Shown here one piece after another: positions 44,898-53,214 of a stretch of 64,000 bases of DNA. Below the pieces are notes generated by a model. That model had not been told where the DNA came from and did not search any database. It was given only the letters and a program-made list of their open reading frames with translations. The position numbers and the translations under genes are program-made. Position 1 is the stretch's first letter. The number at the start of each line of letters is the position of its first letter. This DNA is from Oscillospiraceae bacterium (GTDB lineage Bacteria > Bacillota > Clostridia > Oscillospirales > Oscillospiraceae), in assembly GCA_020025715.1 (NCBI GenBank), contig JAHHRQ010000002.1:4717-68716 (forward strand), given 5' to 3'.

Positions 44898-44922
44898 TTT
44901 TTTGCTCCTGACACGCCGGTGT

Positions 44923-46179
44923 TCAGTCCCGGTTTTTTCTATGTGTTTCTTTTACGAATTCAAAGAATTCATCGTAATTCTTTTCTGCGTCAAAATCATT
45001 CAGCACCTTTTCTCTTGCCTGCCTGCTCAAAGCCTCGTGCTGTGAATCTGCAAGAGCGAAAATTTTTTCAATGGCCGATGCCAGGCTTTCCGCCTCTGCC
45101 ATGCCGGGCAGCAGAATTCCGCTTTTATCATCCAGAATTTCGCCGATTCCGCCTACATTTCCGGCAAGCACAGGTATACCGTACATCATGGCCTCCATAA
45201 TTGAAACAGGAATACCTTCTGATTTACTGCAATTTATGAAAAGATCCGGGTTTTGGGTCTTATAATAATCTCTTATTGCAGAGTTATCGGTTCTGCCCAT
45301 AAATTCAAAGTGAATATTTTTAAATTCACCCAGCATTTCCTCTGCTCTGCCCTTAATATTCTCCTCCAGCTCTCCCGAACCGAAGTGGGTCCATTTAATA
45401 TTCAATCCCTTTTCGCCGCAGATTTTCAGCGCCTCGACAAGAACATCCAGTCTTTTAACCGCCACCATATTGGAGCAGGTCACAATATGTTTCGTGGCTT
45501 TGCTCTTATAGGCAGGGATTTTAAAATCTCTGTCGATTTTTATTCCCAGTCTGAAAGTTCTGAGCTTTTTTTGAAGCTCGGGCACTTTGTCCAAATAATG
45601 GGCCAGAATATCATTTCTGCCCGCAGCGCTTGCGGGGCACACGGCGTTAAGCCCTTTAAGCTCCGCCACCATATACTCATGGAACCCTCTGTCATAAAAA
45701 CAGTCTCCCCCATGGGCTTTGGCAATGCAGGTAAATCCCTGAGGTCTTAAATATTTGCAGAGATAAAAAGCTGCTGCATCCAGCCAGTAGGAATAATAAA
45801 CGGTGTTTTCCTTATCCCCCAGCCATAGCTTTTCATTCTTTTTAAGGCACATCAGCACATCTTCGGCACTTATAAGGTAGAAAAAGATTTTTCCGGCCTG
45901 CTTAATGCCCCGTTCCCTTATGCCCGAAAAGAATTCTTTTATTACTCTGGGTTTAAAAACATATGTAAGGCTGCGGAAAAGCCGTTTTACAAGGCTGTAA
46001 TTCTGCCGGGGTCTTATAAGCTTTCCGTTTTCGGGAACGGTGAGAGGCTTTGCGCCGGGAGTTTTATCCAGAGAGACAATAATTATCTTGTCAAAAGCTC
46101 TTTGCGCTCTCAGCACTTCTTCTTCCAGAAACACGTTTCCGTTTACGGTATAGCTGCTTGTAAATACGACTAAATCCAT
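44923..46179 (-). CDS. Family 4 glycosyltransferase
   Basis: This is a GT-B retaining transferase of 418 residues. The donor domain shows IVTCSNMVAVKRLDVLVEALKI near residues 218-239 and the E-x7-E region PDLFINCSKSEGIPVSIMEAMMYGIPVL near 325-352. KAHGGDCFYDRGF in the N-terminal half is a typical KAHG motif of capsule GT4 enzymes. The gene is part of the run starting at the 53.1 kb promoter. Donor and acceptor unknown. Confidence 0.84.
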   Translation of the reverse strand: MDLVVFTSSYTVNGNVFLEEEVLRAQRAFDKIIIVSLDKTPGAKPLTVPENGKLIRPRQNYSLVKRLFRSLTYVFKPRVIKEFFSGIRERGIKQAGKIFFYLISAEDVLMCLKKNEKLWLGDKENTVYYSYWLDAAAFYLCKYLRPQGFTCIAKAHGGDCFYDRGFHEYMVAELKGLNAVCPASAAGRNDILAHYLDKVPELQKKLRTFRLGIKIDRDFKIPAYKSKATKHIVTCSNMVAVKRLDVLVEALKICGEKGLNIKWTHFGSGELEENIKGRAEEMLGEFKNIHFEFMGRTDNSAIRDYYKTQNPDLFINCSKSEGIPVSIMEAMMYGIPVLAGNVGGIGEILDDKSGILLPGMAEAESLASAIEKIFALADSQHEALSRQAREKVLNDFDAEKNYDEFFEFVKETHRKNRD

Positions 46180-46203
46180 ATCAGAATTCCTTATAAAGCG
46201 AAA

Positions 46204-47304
46204 TTAAACGAGAGTTTTATATAAATCCAGAAGATTTCTTTCCTGACTGAGCCAGTTGAATTCTTCCTCCACGGCTTTTCTGCCGTTACGGCCCATTTCC
46301 GCCGCCCTTTCGGGATTGTCTCTTATATATTTTACAGCCTCAGAAACAGCGGTACTGTCCTCGGGATTTACGCATATTCCGCAATGGTACTTATCAATAA
46401 TTTCCTGCCAGAGCTTAAAATCGGTGCAGATAACTGGGATGCCCGCCATCATGTACTCGAATAGCTTGGTATTTCCAATGGTGCCGGTTTTAAAGCCGGT
46501 ATTCCGGCTGGGCTTTAAAAGTGCCATGCCTGCGTGGCTTCGGTTCTGAATTTCTATGGACTGCTCAAAAGGCACTCTGCCCCGGTAATCTATCTTGTCC
46601 CAGTCAGGGAGAGTTTTCAGATACTCCAGAAATTCCGGCGCACCGCTGCCGCAGAGAATGTATTCTGCATCAAAGCCCTTTATGGCATTTATAATCACGT
46701 CATGGTTCCATTGAGCGTCAATACCACCGGTAAAGCAAAGGGTGAATTTACTAAATTTCTCAAACTCCCGCTGCTCACGCAATGCGGGGTAATTGCTCAC
46801 CATAACGGTGTTTGGATTTATGCACTTAAATTTATCTATAATGTGGGGTGTAACCGTAATTACCGCATCCAGCTTTTTGCAGATATTCGCCACATGAGCT
46901 TTGTAAACTTTTGCAGCGGCAGGACGGACAGGAGCCGGAATAAACTGCTTATCCAGCAGCATATCCAAAGTGTCCTCATGGCTGTCGAAAATAACGGTCT
47001 TACCTTTTTTCTTAAGCTTAAGGCCATATGAAAGCAGCTCCGGGTCATGGAAATGATAGATGTCGGCGTCAAGCTCCAGCGCCCGTTCATAGATTTTCCG
47101 GGCAAACCGGGTCATTCTTTTCATTCTGGATTCGGGAGCATATTCTCCCAGCCCCACTACATGAACTCCGCTCTCTTCCCGGCTCTCGCCCTGAGCCACA
47201 AGGTAAACATCATATCCGGCCTTTGCCAGAGAGACACATTCTTTTTTGAAAATTCTCACGTCATCGCTGTCGTGAGCGCTTGTCATGTGGCATACCTTTA
47301 CCAT
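46204..47304 (-). CDS. Family 4 glycosyltransferase
   Basis: This is a GT-B transferase of 366 residues: N-terminal HMTSAHDSDDVRIFKKECVSLAKAGYDVYLV, FDSHEDTLDML near residue 105, and the donor domain with LCFTGGIDAQWNHDVIINAI and GNTKLFEYMMAGIPVICTD (E-x7-E region) near residue 285. The SAHDSDDVRIFKKEC opening is common in GlcNAc/ManNAc-adding enzymes of wall-polymer clusters; specificity is not established. The start overlaps the ATP-grasp gene by 7 bp. Confidence 0.84.
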   Translation of the reverse strand: MVKVCHMTSAHDSDDVRIFKKECVSLAKAGYDVYLVAQGESREESGVHVVGLGEYAPESRMKRMTRFARKIYERALELDADIYHFHDPELLSYGLKLKKKGKTVIFDSHEDTLDMLLDKQFIPAPVRPAAAKVYKAHVANICKKLDAVITVTPHIIDKFKCINPNTVMVSNYPALREQREFEKFSKFTLCFTGGIDAQWNHDVIINAIKGFDAEYILCGSGAPEFLEYLKTLPDWDKIDYRGRVPFEQSIEIQNRSHAGMALLKPSRNTGFKTGTIGNTKLFEYMMAGIPVICTDFKLWQEIIDKYHCGICVNPEDSTAVSEAVKYIRDNPERAAEMGRNGRKAVEEEFNWLSQERNLLDLYKTLV

Positions 47305-48365
47305 TGTATACGATTACCCTCCGCATCAAAAAAGCTTTCCTCATAGTGTCTTGTCATGGTCACGCCGTAATTGGGAACGCAGACGGGCAGCTCTTCGCCC
47401 AGAAGCTTTTTAATTCCCAGATACGGCATATTAACTCCCGCAGCGGCGCAGGAAACTACTCCGGCGGTAAGTCTGGGGTTAACCTCTATAACGTAAGGCT
47501 GCTTTTCATCCCCGGTATACAGCAGGTCAAAGCCGAAATTGCCGTCCATTTTAAGCTTTTCGGCAACTTCCTCGCAGATGGAAAGCACCTGCTCATTATT
47601 ATCAATAACCAGAGACATCATGTTGCTGGTGACAACAGAAAGTCCTCTGCGGCTGACGGCGTAAAGGATTTTCCCCTTGTCCGCCAGAATATCAACGCTG
47701 TACTCAGTACCGGTGAGCAGCTCCATGCAGAGCATCTGGGGCAGCTCCGGCTTTTCACCGAGAGTTCTCAAAAGCTCCTCATAGCTTATATACATTGAAT
47801 TAGGCTTTGCAGAAAAGAACAGATCCCAGCGGGAAATGTTAGGATCAACCAGTCTCACTCCCCTGCTTCCGTTTCCAACAGCACCCTTTATGCAGAAAGC
47901 CTTTTCGGGATAACCTGCCTCTGTTGCAGCTTCTTTCAGCTCCTCAAGGCTGTTTACCACCTTAAACCATGGGGTAGCCATCCCCAGTTCTTTCATTTTG
48001 CAGAGAAGATTGGCTTTGTTATTTACGATTTCAAGAGTATCGCTGTCCATAACGGACACCTTTATGCCCTTTTCCTCAAAGCGAGGCCTTGCAAGAGAAA
48101 ACTTCATAAGCTCTCTTGTAACGATGGGCAGCACCACATCGGTATTTTCCTTAACCGCAATCTCCAGCACCTTATCTATAAAGTCCGGAGCCTTTGCAGC
48201 AGGGACGGTATAAAATGCATCAACCATGCCCTTGCCGCCGGCGTTTTCGTTCATATCAACGCCTACAATGCGGATTTTACGCTCAGTAACCTTTCTCAGG
48301 CAGTTTATGATACCGGGGGCACCGGGTGCGCCGCAGCCGGTGAGCAAAACAGTAATATCTCTCAT
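47298..48365 (-). CDS. ATP-grasp ligase, carbamoyl-phosphate-synthase-like
   Basis: This is an ATP-grasp enzyme of 355 residues. It has a pre-ATP-grasp Rossmann-like domain starting VLLTGCGAPGAPGIINCLRK, the lysine-bearing segment AFCIKGAVGNGSRGVRLV near residues 150-167 and the metal-binding YVIEVNPRLTAGV near residues 308-320. ATP-grasp enzymes join an acyl-phosphate to an amine or other nucleophile. It is encoded with a PIG-L deacetylase (TAATG overlap) and a PLP decarboxylase-like protein. The start at 48365 is set by that coupling and by AAGGTGG upstream; a GTG at 48377 is the alternative. Likely attaches an amino acid or similar to an amino sugar; speculative. Confidence 0.78.
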   Translation of the reverse strand: MRDITVLLTGCGAPGAPGIINCLRKVTERKIRIVGVDMNENAGGKGMVDAFYTVPAAKAPDFIDKVLEIAVKENTDVVLPIVTRELMKFSLARPRFEEKGIKVSVMDSDTLEIVNNKANLLCKMKELGMATPWFKVVNSLEELKEAATEAGYPEKAFCIKGAVGNGSRGVRLVDPNISRWDLFFSAKPNSMYISYEELLRTLGEKPELPQMLCMELLTGTEYSVDILADKGKILYAVSRRGLSVVTSNMMSLVIDNNEQVLSICEEVAEKLKMDGNFGFDLLYTGDEKQPYVIEVNPRLTAGVVSCAAAGVNMPYLGIKKLLGEELPVCVPNYGVTMTRHYEESFFDAEGNRIQW

Positions 48366-49006
48366 TACAGTATCCACCTTACAACTTCAAAAACCTCTGC
48401 ATACTCTGCGCCAATCTGAACTCCGTGGGTTCTTGCAAGGCCCCATGTAAAGGCTTCATCGGAATAATTTCTTTCCTTCTGGGTGTCATAGCAGGCAATG
48501 GCTGCTATTTTCTTCTGTATATGTCTTTCTTCAAGAGTGATATATGCCTGATTATTGAAAGTGTAGTTATTCCATGGCACCTCATACCCCAGAAGAGTAA
48601 CTCTCTTAAATGCTCTCATAGCCTCCTCGGCTATGGTGTGGTGATCCTGATGAATATCGTGAGCAGAGGGCATCAGCACCATGTCAGGTTTATATTTTCT
48701 GTTGAGTTTAATCATATCATCCAGTATTTCCTGACGGTGGGCATTAAAGTTTCTCACCGGGTAGTCCAGAATAACTCTGTCCTCTGCGGGAATACCGAAG
48801 GAATCCATGGAAAGGTTCATTTCCCGGGCAAGAATGTCACCGGGCAGGCCGTAGGGAATGGAGGCCTGGCAGGTGGAAAAGGCAATGTAAACCACTCTCA
48901 CTCCAGCTTCCAGAAGCTTTGCCATGGTGCCGCCGCAGCCGAACTCACCGTCATCGGTGTGAGGTGCAAGCAGCATAACTGTTTTGATATTATTAAACTC
49001 GTTCAT
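48365..49006 (-). CDS. PIG-L family N-acetylglucosamine deacetylase-like enzyme
   Basis: This 213-residue zinc hydrolase has the family signature LLAPHTDDGEFGCGG near residues 13-27 (the HxDD zinc ligands) and the second histidine motif HDIHQDHHTIAEEA near residues 113-126. PIG-L/LmbE enzymes remove N-acetyl groups from GlcNAc in GPI, mycothiol and bacillithiol pathways, and others act in glycan clusters. Its stop codon overlaps the ATP-grasp start (TAATG). A free amine produced here could be the ATP-grasp substrate. No bacillithiol genes accompany it. Confidence 0.82.
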   Translation of the reverse strand: MNEFNNIKTVMLLAPHTDDGEFGCGGTMAKLLEAGVRVVYIAFSTCQASIPYGLPGDILAREMNLSMDSFGIPAEDRVILDYPVRNFNAHRQEILDDMIKLNRKYKPDMVLMPSAHDIHQDHHTIAEEAMRAFKRVTLLGYEVPWNNYTFNNQAYITLEERHIQKKIAAIACYDTQKERNYSDEAFTWGLARTHGVQIGAEYAEVFEVVRWIL

Positions 49007-49027
49007 TTTCTTATCTCCCTGTTATAT

Positions 49028-50251
49028 TCAAAAGCTGAATTTTGAGAAAACATCCTCAAAGTTTTCTGCTCTCATTATCTCTTTTGCCTCGCCGTTGCCC
49101 ATGTATGTAATCATAGGACAGTTGGGTCTTATAAACTGAGGCTTTGAAACTATGGAATAGCCGCCGGCATTTCCGAACACCGCAAGGCTGCCCACATCCA
49201 GAGGGCCTTTGTAATTTTTATAAATGCAGTCATATTCAAGGCATGTATAGCCCACAATGTCGCACTCTTTTACTTCTGCGTCCTCTTTTTCGGGGATAAG
49301 CATAAGAGGCAGATCTTTTTTAAGGCTCACTTCGCCCAGATTATAAAAGCTGCCGTCTGTAACTGCCAGAGTTCTGCCGTGGAGAGTTTTTATATCTCTG
49401 ACGCTGCTGATAAAGGAAATGTATTTGGACACAAGGGTAGCTCCCGGCTCGGTGAACACCACCGGTCTATCCTCCGGCTTTACATTTTCATAGTGTTTTT
49501 TAATCTCCGCCATGGTAACCGCTGCATAATCGGCATAATCGGGAATATTATTTCCGAACTGAGCCTTAAAGGACGGCTCCATTCTGCCGAACATGCCGCT
49601 TCCCAGACTTATATATTCCGGCACGCCGTCTATATACTCGTCGGCTGCTCTAAGCATGATTTCCGTTCTCTTTTTCCATGCCTCAATGTCTCTTGCGTGG
49701 CTCAAATGGCAGTGTACGCCGGAGATTTTAATGTTTTTCCTCGCTCTCAGCTCTTTTAGTACAAGCTCCATGCCCTCGCTCTCAGGCTCCAGCCCGAAAC
49801 GGGAGGTAAAGCCACGCCCCAGATCAATGTTAATTCTGAGGCCGGTTTTAATATTAAGCTCAGGATGAGCATCTGCAAAAGCGCATATCCTCAGCGCCTC
49901 GGAGGGATTATCTATATTATTTATGCCGCCCTTAGCAATATGCTCTTCAAGGGCCGGGCCTTTTGCAGGGCCGTTATAAACGATCTGCTCATTTTTATAG
50001 CCCAGCTTTTTTGCCAGCGTATACTCCATATCGGAAACTACTTCCGCATAACCCCCCTGTGCCTTAACAAGAGCGCAGATGTAGGGGGTGTAATTGGTTT
50101 TATAGGAGTATGAGATATTGTATTTAGGGTAAATCTGTCGGAAAGTATTTAAAAGCTCATAGTAATTATCAAGAAATTCCCTCTGGTCAAAGACATAAAG
50201 AGGCGTTTTGAATTTTCCGGCAAGATGCTTGTATTCATCTGCTTTGAGCAT
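49028..50251 (-). CDS. PLP-dependent decarboxylase-fold protein (DAP/ornithine decarboxylase family)
   Basis: This is a fold-type III enzyme of 407 residues with an alanine-racemase-like barrel. The PLP lysine is in SYSYKTNY near residue 50. GVHCHLSHARD near 178-188, SLGSGMFG near 217-224 and FTEPGATLVS near 268-277 are the expected barrel motifs. The C-terminal substrate motif is C-L-E-Y-D-C instead of the usual CESGD, so it is a divergent member. Such proteins occur in capsule and siderophore clusters to decarboxylate or racemise an amino acid. Together with the ATP-grasp and PIG-L genes it suggests amino-acid-derived decoration. Confidence 0.76.
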   Translation of the reverse strand: MLKADEYKHLAGKFKTPLYVFDQREFLDNYYELLNTFRQIYPKYNISYSYKTNYTPYICALVKAQGGYAEVVSDMEYTLAKKLGYKNEQIVYNGPAKGPALEEHIAKGGINNIDNPSEALRICAFADAHPELNIKTGLRINIDLGRGFTSRFGLEPESEGMELVLKELRARKNIKISGVHCHLSHARDIEAWKKRTEIMLRAADEYIDGVPEYISLGSGMFGRMEPSFKAQFGNNIPDYADYAAVTMAEIKKHYENVKPEDRPVVFTEPGATLVSKYISFISSVRDIKTLHGRTLAVTDGSFYNLGEVSLKKDLPLMLIPEKEDAEVKECDIVGYTCLEYDCIYKNYKGPLDVGSLAVFGNAGGYSIVSKPQFIRPNCPMITYMGNGEAKEIMRAENFEDVFSKFSF

Positions 50252-51516
50252 TATTTTTTCTCCAAACTTGAATTGAAAATATTTAAAAGTTCGTCTGTCA
50301 AAACTTCAAAATCAAATTTCGCCACAAGCTCCCTTGCAGCTCTGCCAAGCTCACGGCATTTTTCCGGGGATTTCTCCAGCTCCAGAACAGCCTCTGCCGC
50401 AGCCTGTGGGGTGTTTTTAATATACATGCCGCAGCCGTATTTTTTTATAAGGTCATAGTTGCAGTCAACAGGACTTATAATAGGTTTACCCGAGGCCATA
50501 TATGAAAACAGCTTATTCTGGCTCATGCCGTACTTGCTGATTCCGTTTTCTTCTGTGCCGTCCACAAAGCAGGCATCTGCACGACTGAGTATAAATGGAA
50601 TGTACTTTCCGTTTACAAAGCCCTTGAATATAACATTGCCAAGGCCCTTTTCCTCGGCTTCTTTCTGAAGCTCTTCCCGTCTGTCGCCGTCACCGTAGAT
50701 AAGGATTTTTACTTTTTTATTTCCCTGCTGCTTTAAAATTTCGGCCCCGCCCAAAAGTGCACTCAGGTCATTGGCCTGTCTGATAGAGCCGCAGTAAACC
50801 ACCTTAAAGCTCTCTTTGTCCGCAAGGTCTCCATCCTCAAGGGTAAAATTCTGCTTATTATCCTCAAAATCCTTAAGGCTCACGCCGTTATTTATATAAT
50901 GTACCTTTCTAAGATCAACAGGCCCGCCGTGACCGGTATCCCAGCCCTTTTCGATTATATAATCCCGTCCGCCCTCCATGGAAAATATAAGGGCATCAGA
51001 ATTTTTATAAACCCAGCGCTCGCCTTTATAAAAAAGCTTCAAAATAGGATTTTTGGGGGAAATAAGGCCGTAGCTCACAAAGCTTTCAGGCCACAGATCA
51101 GTTACCTCGGAAACACAGGGAACACCCAGTTTTTTACCAAGCTTTATGCCGGCCCAGAGCGTAAGAGTCTGACCGGCAGTAGCGTAAATAATATCGGGTT
51201 TTCCGTATTTTTCCACGAAATCGGCACACATACGCTCCATTTTAACAGCAGCGTCAATATGATTTATTATGCGGTCAACGCCGCTTCCCTGATACTGGCG
51301 GGCTTTAAAGAGGACATAATTAAGTCCGTCCTCTTCCATTTCCCGATATTTTGAACCGTCGGTAATAAGGTTTATATCGGAATTGTGTACGGAACTCGCG
51401 GCAAACATAGTAACTCTGTGTCCACGCTGCAATAGTTTCATTGCGAAATTATAGCTTCTTGCAAGATGATAGTATTTCTGCGGAACTGCGTAATGGTTTA
51501 AAATCCAGATATTCAT
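50251..51516 (-). CDS. Family 4 glycosyltransferase, WbuB/WcaI-like
   Basis: This is a GT-B enzyme of 421 residues. It begins with IWILNHYAVPQKYYHLARSYNFAMKLLQRGHRVTMFAAS, the hallmark of the WbuB/WcaI group. TDLWPESF near residue 143, VYCGSIRQANDLSALL in the donor domain and the E-x7-E region NKLFSYMASGKPII follow. WbuB adds fucosamine, but other members add different sugars. One gene away from the priming transferase, so it probably adds the second or third sugar. Overlaps the PLP decarboxylase gene by one base. Confidence 0.83.
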   Translation of the reverse strand: MNIWILNHYAVPQKYYHLARSYNFAMKLLQRGHRVTMFAASSVHNSDINLITDGSKYREMEEDGLNYVLFKARQYQGSGVDRIINHIDAAVKMERMCADFVEKYGKPDIIYATAGQTLTLWAGIKLGKKLGVPCVSEVTDLWPESFVSYGLISPKNPILKLFYKGERWVYKNSDALIFSMEGGRDYIIEKGWDTGHGGPVDLRKVHYINNGVSLKDFEDNKQNFTLEDGDLADKESFKVVYCGSIRQANDLSALLGGAEILKQQGNKKVKILIYGDGDRREELQKEAEEKGLGNVIFKGFVNGKYIPFILSRADACFVDGTEENGISKYGMSQNKLFSYMASGKPIISPVDCNYDLIKKYGCGMYIKNTPQAAAEAVLELEKSPEKCRELGRAARELVAKFDFEVLTDELLNIFNSSLEKK

Positions 51517-51533
51517 TATAACCTCTTACATTT

Positions 51534-52232
51534 TTAATCCTTGCCCAGCACAGCTCCCACCGTCTGAAACATAGTTTTAAGTTCAGCACCAAGACTGAAT
51601 TTTTTTATATCGCTTAAATTATACTTCATTTTCTCAGGCAGGATTTCATTCACATAGGTTTCATCGGCATCCTCTGCCTTTTCCAGAAGCTCCGCCTCAT
51701 CCTTATATCTTATACTGGCCTGTGAAGTAACACCGGCGGGCAGCAGCAAAGTTGCCAGCATTTCATCGGTGTACCGCTCCACATACTTTGTAACCTCCGG
51801 TCTTGTGCCTACAAAGCTCATGTCACCGAGAAGGATATTGAGAAGCTGGGGAATTTCATCCAGACGGCAGTCTCTTATAAAAGAGCCTACCTTTGTAATT
51901 CTGCTGTCTTTTCCCACGGTGACCTGAGTACCCAGCTTTTCTGCATTGTTCACCATAGTACGGAATTTAAAAATTCTGAATTCTCTTCCATACTTTGTAA
52001 CCCGCGTCTGTCTGAAAAACGCAGGGCCCGGACTGTCAATCTTAATCGCAATCGCCAGAACCAGAAATACCGGCGAGAGCAGCACCAACATGATAAGCGA
52101 CATTATAATATCAAAAACACGCTTCAAAAGCAGGCTGCCCCGCTTTTTGCTGAGCAAATCATAATAGGGCTTAACAGCTTCTTTTTTCAGATTTTCAGGG
52201 AGCTTTTCCCATTTTTTAAGCATAAAAATCAT
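51534..52232 (-). CDS. Polyprenyl-phosphate sugar phosphotransferase (priming enzyme, PglC/WcaJ C-terminal type)
   Basis: This is a monotopic phosphoglycosyl transferase of 232 residues. A basic N-terminus is followed by one hydrophobic segment (IMSLIMLVLLSPVFLVLAIAI, about residues 42-62). The catalytic core has SPGPAFFRQTRVTKYGREFRIFKFRTM near 70-92 and SRITKVGSFIRDCRLDEIPQLLNILLGDMSFVGTRPEV, including the DE pair of the active site. It loads the first sugar phosphate on undecaprenyl phosphate. Being short, it resembles PglC, which uses a UDP-diamino-trideoxy sugar. That matches the 4,6-dehydratase/aminotransferase pair in this locus, but the specificity is inferred. Confidence 0.88.
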   Translation of the reverse strand: MIFMLKKWEKLPENLKKEAVKPYYDLLSKKRGSLLLKRVFDIIMSLIMLVLLSPVFLVLAIAIKIDSPGPAFFRQTRVTKYGREFRIFKFRTMVNNAEKLGTQVTVGKDSRITKVGSFIRDCRLDEIPQLLNILLGDMSFVGTRPEVTKYVERYTDEMLATLLLPAGVTSQASIRYKDEAELLEKAEDADETYVNEILPEKMKYNLSDIKKFSLGAELKTMFQTVGAVLGKD

Positions 52233-52243
52233 TACCCCTATGT

Positions 52244-53062
52244 TTAATATTTGAATTCCGGTACATAATGGGCGTAAAACTCCTCATAGCAAAGGTCGTT
52301 TTCCATTATGAACGTTGCCGCCTCAACCCCTACATAGCGGTAATGCCAGGGTTCATCCCAGCCGGTAAGGAGCAGCTTCTTTGTGGGATAGCGTTTAATA
52401 AAGCCGTACTCAGCGCAGTGGGCATCAAGCCATGCGTAAAAGTCCTGATTCATTTCGCTGTAAACAAGCCTTGTATACTGCTTGTCGAAAAGGTCAACTG
52501 CAAGACCCAGCTGATGCTCACTGGTTCCGGGCATCATGGTGATCTTCTTTGCCTCTTCTACCGCCTCCTGATACTTGGGGTCAGTGTAGTCGGTAATAGG
52601 ATAGGCAATCTGGCTGGCTTTACTGTTAAAGAGCTTGTTCTGGAAGGAATAAGACCTGTAAGCTCCGCCCACATGCACGGTAAATCCTTCAGCCTCCAGC
52701 GCATCCAGCATTGCGTTAAGATGAGGCAAAGCAGCGGTGGAAAACATCATATAAGATGTACGCTCAATTTTGGAAACCTCCGGCTCAAAAGCGGAAGGCA
52801 GCATGTTTTTATCGTTTACAAGTGAATACTGGGACAGGGCTATATCAATTTTAGGCCATATATCCGGTGTGGGTTCAGGTGTTTCGGTAGCATTGGGGTC
52901 AACAAAAGTGACGCTGTCGCCTCTGACAAAGGCGCCGTCCACTCCTCCTACTATTATGTCCGTTTTTCTGTCCATACGGGACACAACTATGGTATAAAGC
53001 ACAGTACAGAGGGCCACTATACATAAAATCCAAGTGGTTCTTTTTCTTCTCATATGGCTCAC
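52244..53062 (-). CDS. D-Ala-D-Ala carboxypeptidase, VanY/M15B family
   Basis: This is a signal-anchored zinc peptidase of 272 residues: an N-terminal membrane segment (about residues 8-27), a linker rich in Thr/Pro (ATETPEPTPD), and an M15B catalytic domain. Zinc ligands are in SEHQLGLAVDLFD (His and Asp, near residues 186-196) and WHYRYVG (His, near 243-249). The fold marker GGAYRSYSFQNKLF lies near 133-146. It would trim the terminal D-Ala of peptidoglycan precursors or mature peptides outside the cell. It is the first gene after the strong 53.1 kb promoter, so a peptidoglycan-trimming enzyme is co-expressed with polysaccharide assembly. Confidence 0.85.
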   Translation of the reverse strand: MSHMRRKRTTWILCIVALCTVLYTIVVSRMDRKTDIIVGGVDGAFVRGDSVTFVDPNATETPEPTPDIWPKIDIALSQYSLVNDKNMLPSAFEPEVSKIERTSYMMFSTAALPHLNAMLDALEAEGFTVHVGGAYRSYSFQNKLFNSKASQIAYPITDYTDPKYQEAVEEAKKITMMPGTSEHQLGLAVDLFDKQYTRLVYSEMNQDFYAWLDAHCAEYGFIKRYPTKKLLLTGWDEPWHYRYVGVEAATFIMENDLCYEEFYAHYVPEFKY

Positions 53063-53094
53063 CTCTTTTTGAAGTCTACAAAATTTTTCAGACT

Positions 53095-53123
53095 ATTATA
53101 ACATTTTTGTATCTAACATTCAA
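53095..53123 (-). promoter_or_regulatory. Promoter of the main polysaccharide operon
   Basis: TTGAAT (53118-53123) and a perfect TATAAT (53095-53100) are spaced 17 bp on the minus strand, about 33 nt before the first start codon. It appears to serve the whole leftward run from vanY to wbpE. Confidence 0.75.
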
Positions 53124-53162
53124 GCATTTCCAATTTTTCGGTTGTCTTACACAAACTACGGT

Positions 53163-53200
53163 AAAAAAACTCCCCTGAATATAAAATAATTCAGAGGAGT
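53163..53200 (-). terminator. Terminator of the choline-gene operon
   Basis: ACTCCCCTGAAT (53169-53180) and ATTCAGAGGAGT (53189-53200) pair with one mismatch, followed on the minus strand by TTTTTTT. It lies 15 bp after the BCCT transporter stop. Confidence 0.85.
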
Positions 53201-53214
53201 TGTAAGATTTTAGG

